Positions 9,314 through 16,975 of a stretch of 50,131 nt of DNA are shown piece after piece. Position numbers and translations under genes: made by a program. The DNA lies in the NCBI GenBank assembly GCA_051880395.1, contig JBJENW010000254.1, positions 1-50,131 of the forward strand. Direction: 5' to 3'. The notes under the pieces are model-generated. The model was not told the origin of the DNA, searched no databases, and was given only the letters and a program-made list of their open reading frames with translations. How positions within the stretch are numbered: position 1 is the stretch's first letter; each line of letters opens with the position of its first letter. This DNA comes from JBJENW01 sp051880395 (GTDB lineage: Bacteria > Bacillota > Clostridia > Lachnospirales > Lachnospiraceae).

Positions 9314-11281
9314 TTACTTTCCATAATCATAGCAAACAGAATATACTGTCACACCTTCGTCCATTGCACTGACATGAACGCGGTCTAATTTTCCTGCGAA
9401 ATCATCACTGCCAAATGCTTTTACACAATTGTCATATGAATAAACTGCATAATAATGACCATTTGCTTCTCCGGATTCACTGATGGAAACTTTTCCCCAT
9501 TCAGATCCACCTGACCAGCTCTGTAACACCAAATCCAGTTTTTCTTTTGATCCACTGTATTCTACATAAAAATGTCCACCCGGTTGTACATTTCCTGCCG
9601 CGAAACTGCCACCATTGCGATCGGTGTCGACACTGACTGCCTGATTCCAATTATCTGCACTTGCTTCGCCCCAGAACAAAGATTCATAAGATGACTCACC
9701 CAGAGAATCATCCGCATTTCCTGTATCCTGGTTGCTTTCACTGCCATCCGAAATATCTGTATTTCCGGTATCCTCATTTTCTCCTGCACTGCTTCCAGAT
9801 CCGGTTCCATATTCATAACACAGAGAATACACTTTCAGATATCCACCTGCTGCGCCAACATGAATACGGTCGAGTTTCCCTGCAAAATCATCTGTTCCAA
9901 ACGCTGCCTTACAATTCTCATAAGAATATTTTGCATAATAGTGACCATTTATTTCTCCAGACTCGCTCATGGAAACTTTTGCCCAATCCGGACCGCCAGA
10001 CCAGCTCTGAAGAATCAGCTCTAATCTGTCTTGCGTTCCGGTATATTCCACATAAAAATCTCCGCCCGGTTGTACATCACCCGCATTGAAACTTCCGCCA
10101 CTGCGGCTTGTTCTTACCGTAACCGCCTGATCCCAGCTATTTGCCTCTGCCTCGCCCCAGAATAACGAGGTATAGGAATCGTTTGTAGAAGGATTCTCCG
10201 TGTTTCCAGAATCGCTTGTATTGCCGGAGTCTCCCGTTGTGCTTTCTCCCGTACTGCCGGAATTTTGGCCACTATAGACACTACAGATTTTTGAAGTTTC
10301 TTTGATTCCGTTACTTCCATAAATAAGAGTATTTCCCCAGGAAGTCAGACTGTTTCCGTCCCAGTCATTTGCAATATCCAAAAACTTCAGATCATCATTG
10401 TTTCCTTTCCAGGACCAGCCAAGATAGCCTGCACCTTTCTGCTGACAATAGCTCATGATCGTTGCTTCATCCACATCTCCGTTGGTGTGCTCTGCACCAA
10501 ATTCTCCGATACAAAGTGGAACTCCGACTCCAAGTGCATTATCAATGTTTGCTTTTACAGTAGATGCATCTTTTCCCGCATATTCATACATATGAATGGA
10601 AAACATCGTATTTCCGTCCGGATCACCTTCACATACCGTCCGTCCATAATCTCGTATAGAATCCGGATACTGTCCCCATCCGGCACAATCTACCATGATC
10701 AAGTTTTTGATCCCTGCCTGACGAAGATTCCATACAGCATCTTTGTTTCCCTTTGCCCATGCGCTTCCGTCCCAGGTTCCAAACCACTCATTTGCAATAT
10801 TTAAAATAACGTAGTTCTGATTTTCCTGTAGGACCGACTTGTTCTCAATCCAGTAATTAACTGCTGCATTCAGATCCTCTGTCTTATCACTTCCGGTTGC
10901 ATCATGTACCTCTAAGATACAAACCAGCTTGTTTTCTTTACAGATATTTACAATGTCTTGTAATTCTGCTAAAGAAGTCTTACTGTATGTTACGCCGTCC
11001 GAAACAACCACACGAACCGTATTTGCTCCCAATCTGGCTGCTGCCTGAATCGACTGTTTTGTGTTTGACGGAAACCATGCATGTGCAATATTGATTCCGC
11101 GCATCACAAACGTGTTGCCATTCGCATCTTTAATCGATGTTCCACTGACATGAAATCCTGTTTCTGCCGCATTTACGCGTCCCGGTTTCATCACGTTTCC
11201 AAACAAACAAGCACTGACGACTGCCATACAAAGAATCAGACTTTGCAGGACTTTTTTGAGTTTTACTTTTTGCTCTTTCAT
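9314..11281 (-). CDS. Secreted GH5 endo-beta-mannanase (GH5_8-like) with two C-terminal repeat modules
   Basis: A 655-residue exported glycoside hydrolase. The signal peptide (about 1-39) ends near GRVNA-AETG. The GH5 barrel (about 40-335) follows Bacillus-type beta-mannanases closely: MRGINIAHAW, LEVHDATGS, NIANEWFGTWDG (acid/base Glu), DCAGWGQYPDS, SIHMYEYAG, IGEFGAEHTNGDVDEATIM (nucleophile Glu) and GWSWKGN. Two similar modules of about 120 residues follow, separated by Ser/Gly/Asn/Asp-rich linkers. Each has LFWGEA, FYVEY, LQSWSGG and LDR-HV blocks and is probably a carbohydrate-binding beta-sandwich. There is no dockerin, S-layer or sortase signal, so the enzyme is likely released. The start at 11281 has AAAGGA upstream. 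A single-gene transcript is likely. Confidence 0.9.
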   Translation of the reverse strand: MKEQKVKLKKVLQSLILCMAVVSACLFGNVMKPGRVNAAETGFHVSGTSIKDANGNTFVMRGINIAHAWFPSNTKQSIQAAARLGANTVRVVVSDGVTYSKTSLAELQDIVNICKENKLVCILEVHDATGSDKTEDLNAAVNYWIENKSVLQENQNYVILNIANEWFGTWDGSAWAKGNKDAVWNLRQAGIKNLIMVDCAGWGQYPDSIRDYGRTVCEGDPDGNTMFSIHMYEYAGKDASTVKANIDNALGVGVPLCIGEFGAEHTNGDVDEATIMSYCQQKGAGYLGWSWKGNNDDLKFLDIANDWDGNSLTSWGNTLIYGSNGIKETSKICSVYSGQNSGSTGESTTGDSGNTSDSGNTENPSTNDSYTSLFWGEAEANSWDQAVTVRTSRSGGSFNAGDVQPGGDFYVEYTGTQDRLELILQSWSGGPDWAKVSMSESGEINGHYYAKYSYENCKAAFGTDDFAGKLDRIHVGAAGGYLKVYSLCYEYGTGSGSSAGENEDTGNTDISDGSESNQDTGNADDSLGESSYESLFWGEASADNWNQAVSVDTDRNGGSFAAGNVQPGGHFYVEYSGSKEKLDLVLQSWSGGSEWGKVSISESGEANGHYYAVYSYDNCVKAFGSDDFAGKLDRVHVSAMDEGVTVYSVCYDYGK

Positions 11282-11356
11282 AAAGTATCGTTCCTTTCTC
11301 TCAAGTCCTCCCCACATACCACATCTGAAAAATTTTTCTCAGATCTGTCTGATTTT

Positions 11357-11385
11357 ATTATACGCGCCATTTTCATACTCTGCAA
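11357..11385 (-). promoter_or_regulatory. Promoter of the mannanase gene
   Basis: On the minus strand TTGCAG, a 17-base spacer and TATAAT (11362-11357). The leader is about 70 bases and contains an imperfect dyad (ATCTGA to TCAGAT, about 11324-11346) that could be an operator. Confidence 0.65.
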
Positions 11386-11413
11386 GAGTCAAAAATGGTA
11401 CTTTTTCTTTATG

Positions 11414-11440
11414 ATACATGGCATTTTCACAACATACAAT
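11414..11440 (+). promoter_or_regulatory. Sigma-E-type promoter of spoIIID
   Basis: ATA at 11414-11416, exactly 16 bases, then CATACAAT at 11433-11440, the mother-cell sigma-E consensus. It lies 24 bases before the spoIIID ATG, with GGTAGGAGAA between. Confidence 0.7.
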
Positions 11441-11464
11441 GAAAAAAAAGGGTAGGAGAATCAC

Positions 11465-11737
11465 ATGAAACCTTACCAGAGCAAACATGCCTATATTGAA
11501 GAACGCGCAATGGAAGTCGCCAGTTTCATCATTGCCCAGAATGCAACGGTACGCCAGACCGCAAAAAAATTCGGCATCAGCAAAAGTACGGTACATAAAG
11601 ATGTCACACAAAGGCTTTTACAGATCGACCCTGTGCTGGCAAAAGAAGCAAGAAAAGTGTTAGATGTTAATAAATCTGAACGTCATATTCGCGGCGGTCT
11701 TGCAACCAAAGAAAAATATCTGCATATGCATCAATAA
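11465..11737 (+). CDS. spoIIID: Sporulation transcriptional regulator SpoIIID
   Basis: A 90-residue DNA-binding regulator of mother-cell genes in sporulation. The family signature is clear: EERAMEVASFII, QTAKKFGISKSTVHKDV (helix-turn-helix, about 34-55), LLQIDP and ERHIRGGLATKEKY. GGTAGGAGAA precedes the ATG. A sigma-E-like promoter lies immediately upstream, as expected since SpoIIID acts after sigma-E. It stands alone between two minus-strand genes and shares a bidirectional terminator with the next gene. Its presence is direct evidence that the organism is, or descends from, a spore-former. Confidence 0.97.
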   Translation: MKPYQSKHAYIEERAMEVASFIIAQNATVRQTAKKFGISKSTVHKDVTQRLLQIDPVLAKEARKVLDVNKSERHIRGGLATKEKYLHMHQ

Positions 11738-11740
11738 GTT

Positions 11741-11790
11741 CAAAAAGAGAAAAGCGTATGACTTCTCTATCACACACTTTTCTCTTTTTG
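11741..11790. terminator. Bidirectional terminator between spoIIID and the coiled-coil gene
   Basis: A perfect 14-bp stem, CAAAAAGAGAAAAG (11741-11754) and CTTTTCTCTTTTTG (11777-11790). The right arm contains the last codons and stop region of the minus-strand gene. Confidence 0.85.
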
Positions 11791-12879
11791 TGTCATTGCC
11801 TCAAATGTCCATGCGATCTGATTTCGCATATCCACCAAGTGTTCTAGCTCGTCCCGATCTACATGCATGCGCATCTGCGCTCCCGTCACTGCTTCTGTCA
11901 GCTGTTTTTCTAACGCATTTAAATAGTCCGTTGCCTCTTTGCGCATCTGAAGCATCATCTGATCCAAATATTTTTTTAAAAATTCATTGTATTCTTTTTT
12001 GATTTTTCCTTCTTTTTGTGTGCAGATCTGCTGCACCTTCCTGCTAAAAGATGCGATCAATTCCTGCATATTCTGTTTTGGATCCGTCAACTGTTTTGTC
12101 ATTATCGGATCAATCGCAATCCCTGTCAGGCTGCTGTGTTTCATCTGATTTTCCATTTTCTTCTTTACCGCTTCAATACTTTCTACCACCGGCTTATAAT
12201 GAATCATATGAAGTGCCCGTTCTGTCTTCTGTGCGATCATGGTAAAAAAGGAATTATCCATAATCTGAATCGTTTCCTGTCTGCATTTCATTTTTATTTC
12301 ATACAACTCTCTTGCAAAAGAAAAAATTTCTTGTTCCAATTCCGTCACGTCTTTTTTCGTCTGATCCATGCACCATTGTTCTTCTTTTGCAATGCTTTTC
12401 TGTAGTTCTTCTTCCATCAAAAGCGGTGGTCCTTCTATCCACGCCTGTGTCAGATGAATCAGATTTTCCCGGATTTTTCGAATCATTATGTGATAATTCG
12501 CTTCAAAATTCATTACATACTTTACTACCTGGCGTTCCATCTTCTGCCTTTCTTGCAAAACCTGATTCTCAAGACGTGTTTTTGTACTATTGATTCGCGG
12601 CTGCAATAACTTTAATTTTTCCCGCATATCTTCCCCGTCCATCACTGCCACGATCAGTTTCGGTTCCAGATAATTTAACAACAGATTTCCCGCCACCCGA
12701 TTCAATTGATTTTTCTGCAACGCATTGTGCTGTTCTTTATTTTGTCCCGCAAGTTCCTTTGCAATACTCTCACAAAGCTGCTTTTCCTCTATAGCCTGAC
12801 ATTCCACCGCAATCGCATACAGCATTTTGCATACTTTCCCTGCGTCATGCTTCTGCTGTTGTATCTGCTCTTTCTCCAT
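11770..12879 (-). CDS. Hypothetical helical (coiled-coil) protein
   Basis: 369 residues, almost entirely predicted helix. It is rich in Lys, Glu and Gln with heptad-like stretches (about 85-130, 150-215 and 275-345). No signal peptide, membrane segment, P-loop or recognisable catalytic motif is seen. Met and Gln are frequent. It starts MEKEQIQQQKHD with GGAGA upstream and has its own promoter, so it is probably a real single-gene unit. It might be cytoskeletal or an accessory to a larger complex, but nothing in the sequence supports a specific role. The neighbours (spoIIID, long hairpin repeats) do not inform. Confidence 0.8.
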   Translation of the reverse strand: MEKEQIQQQKHDAGKVCKMLYAIAVECQAIEEKQLCESIAKELAGQNKEQHNALQKNQLNRVAGNLLLNYLEPKLIVAVMDGEDMREKLKLLQPRINSTKTRLENQVLQERQKMERQVVKYVMNFEANYHIMIRKIRENLIHLTQAWIEGPPLLMEEELQKSIAKEEQWCMDQTKKDVTELEQEIFSFARELYEIKMKCRQETIQIMDNSFFTMIAQKTERALHMIHYKPVVESIEAVKKKMENQMKHSSLTGIAIDPIMTKQLTDPKQNMQELIASFSRKVQQICTQKEGKIKKEYNEFLKKYLDQMMLQMRKEATDYLNALEKQLTEAVTGAQMRMHVDRDELEHLVDMRNQIAWTFEAMTQKEKSV

Positions 12880-12923
12880 CTCTCCCTACACCCCTTATTC
12901 CACGTTCTCTTACACTTATGTCT

Positions 12924-12952
12924 ATTCTACCATTTTTCACTGCCAATGTTAA
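12924..12952 (-). promoter_or_regulatory. Promoter of the coiled-coil gene
   Basis: On the minus strand TTAACA (12952-12947), a 17-base spacer and TAGAAT (12929-12924), about 45 bases upstream of the ATG at 12879. Confidence 0.6.
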
Positions 12953-12980
12953 TAGCCGATTTTCTTTTTTTCCTATCCTA

Positions 12981-13353
12981 TGCGGACGTTTCCGGTATTT
13001 GGCGGGGGCACACAAGGGGAGAGGCTGCTGGCAGGAAAGTGGCTAGACAGAAATGAAGTCGAGTTCGGGTGGGAAAACTTGCGATGCTTGATTTTTCCTG
13101 TCTTCCGTAGGTCGGACAGTCTGCACGTATGTGTACGCCAGAGTAAGATTCAAAAACGGATTCTTTCTCTGGCGTACACATACGCACAGCCGGTCCGCCT
13201 TACGGCAAGACAGGAAAGGCATCGCAAGTTTCCCCACCCGAGCTCACTATCATTTCTGTCAAAGCCACTTCCCTGCCAGCAGCCCCGCCCCTTGTGTACC
13301 CCCGCCAAATACCGAAAACTGTGTATCGGAACCGATTGGTTGAGATATTTTTG
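12981..13353 (+). repeat. Long hairpin element, copy A
   Basis: A non-coding inverted repeat whose stem runs from 12993 to 13314 (about 322 bp) with the tip near 13152-13158. Outer arms (for example 12994-13019 with 13288-13313) pair almost perfectly. The shared core reads GGCTAGACAGAAATGAAGTC on the left arm, but GACAGAAATGATAGTGAGCT on the complement of the right arm, leaving fixed internal mismatches. The left flank has GCGGACGTTTCCGG and the right flank ends GGTTGAGATATTTTT. Long ORFs in it exist on both strands only because of its palindromic composition. Confidence 0.93.
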
Positions 13354-13606
13354 GTCTACATTTTTGAAAAGTGGTGGGAAGTAATGTTGTGATTTGCTCA
13401 ACAGTGTTTTATCCGTAATTGCTCTATAAAAGTAGAATAATTTCTGATCATATATTAATGAGTAAATATTCTATGGATATTTCTCCACAAATGCCTGACA
13501 TACAACATATTTAAACCATAAAAATATCTACTTGAAGTGAAAATCATAGTAGAAATATGGCCGGGCAGATCACTACTTTACGGACTTCCATTTTTTTAAG
13601 TCTTGA
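13354..13606. other. Spacer between hairpin copies A and B, no gene seen
   Basis: About 250 AT-rich bases between the facing right ends of copies A and B. No ORF with a ribosome binding site, tRNA or terminator was recognised. Confidence 0.6.
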
Positions 13607-14009
13607 CGAAAAACGTCTCAACCAATCGGTTCCAATACACAGTTTCCGGCATTCGGCAGGGAGAGAAGACAGGGGGCGGCTGGTTCAAAAGTGGCTTTGG
13701 CAGAAATGATAGTGAGCTCGGATGGCTGGGATTGGGATGCCTTTGTTGTTTTTCGGTCGGCGGACTGGCTGTGCAAAATTGTACGTGCAAGAAAGAATCC
13801 GTTTTTGATTCTTACTTGCACGTACAATTTTGTGCAGACTGTCCGACATTCGAAAAACAGCAAAAATAAAGCATCCCAATTCCACCCGTCCGAACTCGAC
13901 TTCATTTCTGCCTAGCCACTTTTGAACCAGCCGCCCCCTGTCTTCTCTCCCAGCCGAATGCCGGAAACGTCCGTGCAAGTAATCATCCCCCCGGTTGAGA
14001 TATTTTTCC
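13607..14009 (-). repeat. Long hairpin element, copy B (inverted relative to A)
   Basis: The stem runs from 13642 to 13968, with one mismatch in the outer 47 bp and the tip near 13799-13805. It carries the same asymmetric core as A, but on the opposite strand. Both ends have terminal inverted sequences: GAAAAACGTCTCAACC at 13608-13623 and GGTTGAGATATTTTTCC at 13993-14009. It ends six bases from the stop codon of the next gene. Confidence 0.93.
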
Positions 14010-14014
14010 ACAAA

Positions 14015-15757
14015 TCAAAAATTGTCTGCTAATTGGTAATAGCGGTTTATGCATCCGCATATTTCTGCTTTTCTCGGCATCGCCATATCAGATAGGATTT
14101 TCCCGCCGCCAAGAAAGGCAAAGCCTTCTTTTTGTAATTTTTCCAGACATTTGTCTGCCATATTCGGTAAAGACAGATTTTGTGAAAACAATTCCCTCTC
14201 CATATAATCCAATAACCTGGCAATCGTCAAAAGCTGTTCTTCATCGGTGATCTGTTCAAGGTAACGAAGATCCACATTCTTTTTGTCAATAAAAAATCCA
14301 TCTCTTCCCTGCAATTTAATCTTGCGTCTATCCTGTCCGTGTCCCCCGCGTCTGCCATGATCTGTTGCTGACCGTCTCTGCAACTGTTTTTTTGCCGTAA
14401 AACGATTGGTAAACTGCGGTTTTTGCCATACAGCCTCTTTCGGACAGTCCATCGGAAATTCCTGCGCCATCTTTTTTGCCTGCGCCGTAATTTCTTTCGG
14501 ATAATAATTGTCCATCTGTATGATCGTATCAGCCACATAAAAAAAGGCTCCACAGCTGCCTGCAACTAGGATTGTAGAAATACCACTCTTTTCATAAAGG
14601 CTGCGCACCCGCCGGATAAACGGTATGATCGGTTCTTTTCCATCTGCCACTACACGCGCCATCAGCTCATCCCGGATCATAAAATTTGTTGCACTGGTAT
14701 CTTCATCCATCAAAAGAACGGTTGCACCAGCTTCCATCGCCTCAACCACATTTGCAGCCTGGGATGTCGAACCACTGGCATCTGCAGTGATAAATTGTAC
14801 GGTGTCTTTTTTATTTGGAAGGTTCTGAATAAACAGGCTGATATCCGTCTTATAGATACTTCTACCATCCTCTGCACGGATTTTTACTGCATCGGCATCT
14901 GTGATCACATATTCTCTTCCATCCCCGGCAATATGTGGATACACGCCTTTTTCCAATGCCTTTAATACGGTTGATTTTCCGTGATATCCACCACCTACTA
15001 TCAACGTCACTCCTTTTTTTATTCCCATGCCTGTCATGCTGCCCTTGTGCGGCAATTGTAACGTCACACGCATAGACTCCGGAGATTGAAACGGCACTGC
15101 ACCTATCATCGGTCGTTCCGATGTACCGCTCTCACGCGGCAAAATGGAACCGTCAGCCACAAATGCCACCAAATCCAGCTCCTTTAGTGCTACGCGAATC
15201 GCCTGCTGATCATCCGCTAAATCTATGACTTTCTGCAGTGTCTGCTGATTTAAATTTGCATAAATCCCCGCCTCTTTTACACAGCAAGGAAGCACATCGA
15301 ACAGCATTCGTTTCAATTCCTGTGCACGAATCCGTCTGCCGTCCGCGGGAAATCCAGCCGCCAGATAAAAGCTGACATCTCCTGTTTTTGGATCCACATG
15401 AACTGCACTGCGCTCTAAGATTTCCTGTCCAAATCGACTGATCGCCAGAAGCCCGCTTTTTCCTGATCCGGAATATCCCTTTTTTGCATTCTGCTTTGCC
15501 AACGCTTTGGAAAAACCTCGCAAAAGCGCATCCTCTAATGCCACCCTGCGATATCTGTTTTCATAATATTCCGCCGGAAATCCTGCTTTTTTCCCTGAAA
15601 TCTCTACATGGATTCTCGACGGTGATGCAAAAGGATCTCCCTGCACATGATCAATGAACAAAGTGTAAAAAGAAAAGTGATAATTTCCTGTCAATGCCTT
15701 ATAAGCCGGATAACTTTTATGATCCATCTCTTCTAATTTTCGCTGTAAATTCTGCAT
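14015..15757 (-). CDS. ABC-class ATPase, P-loop domain protein (PF09818-like)
   Basis: 580 residues, cytoplasmic, no membrane segment. It matches the 'predicted ATPase of the ABC class' family by its glycine-rich Walker A, VGGGYHGKSTVLKAL (about 257-271), the VITDADAVKIRAEDGR stretch, and the Walker B-like region VLLMDEDTSATNFMIRDELM (about 355-374). These proteins lack transporter partners and their cellular role is unclear. The start at 15757 (MQNLQRKLEEMD) has GAGGG upstream; the longer frame runs into the pta terminator. It is monocistronic, bounded by that terminator and hairpin copy B. The family call is good; no function is proposed. Confidence 0.87.
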   Translation of the reverse strand: MQNLQRKLEEMDHKSYPAYKALTGNYHFSFYTLFIDHVQGDPFASPSRIHVEISGKKAGFPAEYYENRYRRVALEDALLRGFSKALAKQNAKKGYSGSGKSGLLAISRFGQEILERSAVHVDPKTGDVSFYLAAGFPADGRRIRAQELKRMLFDVLPCCVKEAGIYANLNQQTLQKVIDLADDQQAIRVALKELDLVAFVADGSILPRESGTSERPMIGAVPFQSPESMRVTLQLPHKGSMTGMGIKKGVTLIVGGGYHGKSTVLKALEKGVYPHIAGDGREYVITDADAVKIRAEDGRSIYKTDISLFIQNLPNKKDTVQFITADASGSTSQAANVVEAMEAGATVLLMDEDTSATNFMIRDELMARVVADGKEPIIPFIRRVRSLYEKSGISTILVAGSCGAFFYVADTIIQMDNYYPKEITAQAKKMAQEFPMDCPKEAVWQKPQFTNRFTAKKQLQRRSATDHGRRGGHGQDRRKIKLQGRDGFFIDKKNVDLRYLEQITDEEQLLTIARLLDYMERELFSQNLSLPNMADKCLEKLQKEGFAFLGGGKILSDMAMPRKAEICGCINRYYQLADNF

Positions 15758-15780
15758 AGTTTCCCTCTTTTCCAACGTGA

Positions 15781-15828
15781 AAGAAAACCCGAAAAACACA
15801 ACCAAAATGCTATGATTTTCGGGTTTTC
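15781..15828 (-). terminator. Terminator of pta
   Basis: A 14-bp stem, AGAAAACCCGAAAA (15781-15794) and TTTTCGGGTTTTCT (15815-15828), 34 bases past the pta stop. Confidence 0.88.
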
Positions 15829-15861
15829 TGTTCCTGTGATTCTATGTATCAGTTAAACTTT

Positions 15862-16845
15862 TTATGCAAGTGCTGCTGTAATGATCGCCATGGAGTAAAC
15901 TTCCGAAGCATTACATCCACGAGACAAGTCATTGATCGGTGCATTTAATCCTAATAAAATCGGACCGTATGCATCGAAGTTTCCAAGACGCTGTGCAATC
16001 TTATAGCCGATATTTCCTGCATTGATGTCTGGGAAGATAAAGGTATTTGCATGTCCTGCAACCTTAGAATCCGGGCATTTGGTACGTGCAACACGCGGTG
16101 CAACAGCAGCATCAAACTGCATCTCGCCTTCGATTGGAAGATCCGGATATCTTTCCTGTGCTTTCTTTGCTGCGTTTCGCATTTTATCTACATCATCGCC
16201 TTTTCCCGAACCGAATGTTGAATAGCTTAAAAATGCGATCTGTGGATCGATTCCAAAGATTTTTGCACATTCTGCTGTCTCTCCTGCGATTTCTACCAAA
16301 TCATCTTCTGTTGGATGGATATTGATGGCACAGTCTCCCATCGCCATAACTTCATTTTCGCCGGTTGCTGCCGGACGTACTAAAATAAAGCAGGAAGATA
16401 CGATGTTATTTCCAGGTTTTGTCTTAATCAGCTGTAATGCCGGACGAACGGTATCTGCAGTCGAATAAGTTGCTCCACCAAGTAATGCATCTGCAATTCC
16501 CATTTTTACAAGCATTGTTCCAAAATAATTGTTCTGGGAAAGGATTTCTTTTGCCTGTTCTGGTGTCACGCCTTTGCTCTTTCTTAATTCACAGAATAAT
16601 TCTACCATCTCATCAAAACGATCAAAATGATCCGGATCTACAATCTCTGCACCGCGAATATTAAATCCGCTTTCTTCTGCTGCTGCCTGAATTTCATCCG
16701 GATTTCCTACTAAAATTGGGCGCAAAAAATTACTTGCAAGCAGACGCGAAGATGCCTCTAAGATACGCGGATCATTCCCCTCTGTAAACACGATCTTCTT
16801 TGGGTTTTTCTTTAAAATGTTGATTAACTGACCAAATCCAAACAT
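15862..16845 (-). CDS. pta: Phosphate acetyltransferase
   Basis: Interconverts acetyl-CoA and acetyl phosphate, the first step of acetate formation in fermentation. The 327 residues are the normal length of the compact Firmicute enzyme without the N-terminal DRTGG part. Family stretches are present: VFTEGNDPRILEA, ILVGNP, GGATYSTADTVRPALQ, GDCAINIHPT, LSYSTFGSGKG, EGEMQFDAA, FIFPDINAGNIGYK and PINDLSRG. Unusually, ackA is not beside it. It has its own promoter, overlapping the upstream gene's terminator, and its own terminator. Confidence 0.96.
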   Translation of the reverse strand: MFGFGQLINILKKNPKKIVFTEGNDPRILEASSRLLASNFLRPILVGNPDEIQAAAEESGFNIRGAEIVDPDHFDRFDEMVELFCELRKSKGVTPEQAKEILSQNNYFGTMLVKMGIADALLGGATYSTADTVRPALQLIKTKPGNNIVSSCFILVRPAATGENEVMAMGDCAINIHPTEDDLVEIAGETAECAKIFGIDPQIAFLSYSTFGSGKGDDVDKMRNAAKKAQERYPDLPIEGEMQFDAAVAPRVARTKCPDSKVAGHANTFIFPDINAGNIGYKIAQRLGNFDAYGPILLGLNAPINDLSRGCNASEVYSMAIITAALA

Positions 16846-16900
16846 ACTATTTTTCTCCTATCTTCTATAGAATATCTTATTTGATACTTTACCGCCTTAT

Positions 16901-16929
16901 ATTTTATCTCCTTTTTATACAAAAAACAA
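16901..16929 (-). promoter_or_regulatory. Promoter of pta
   Basis: On the minus strand TTGTTT (16929-16924), 17 bases, TAAAAT (16906-16901). The -35 box sits inside the terminator stem of the preceding kinase gene. Confidence 0.6.
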
Positions 16930-16950
16930 GTGTTGTCCACTTGTTTTTTG
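16920..16950 (-). terminator. Terminator of the hybrid histidine kinase gene
   Basis: Stem CAAAAAACAAGTG (16920-16932) with CACTTGTTTTTTG (16938-16950), 25 bases past the stop codon. Confidence 0.85.
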
Positions 16951-16975
16951 CATCAAATTGAGTACATGACCCAAA

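Noticed and set aside
12980..13401. Several 60-130-codon ORFs on both strands of hairpin copy A
   Set aside because: They mirror each other on the two arms, have no ribosome binding sites, and their frames are not conserved in copies B and C.
12981..14009. Group II intron or retron
   Set aside because: Copy C happens to contain GTGCG at one end, but A and B do not, no domain V or reverse transcriptase is present, and the element is too short.
13596..14011. ORFs across hairpin copy B
   Set aside because: Same reason: palindromic composition with few stops, no start signals, no protein family.
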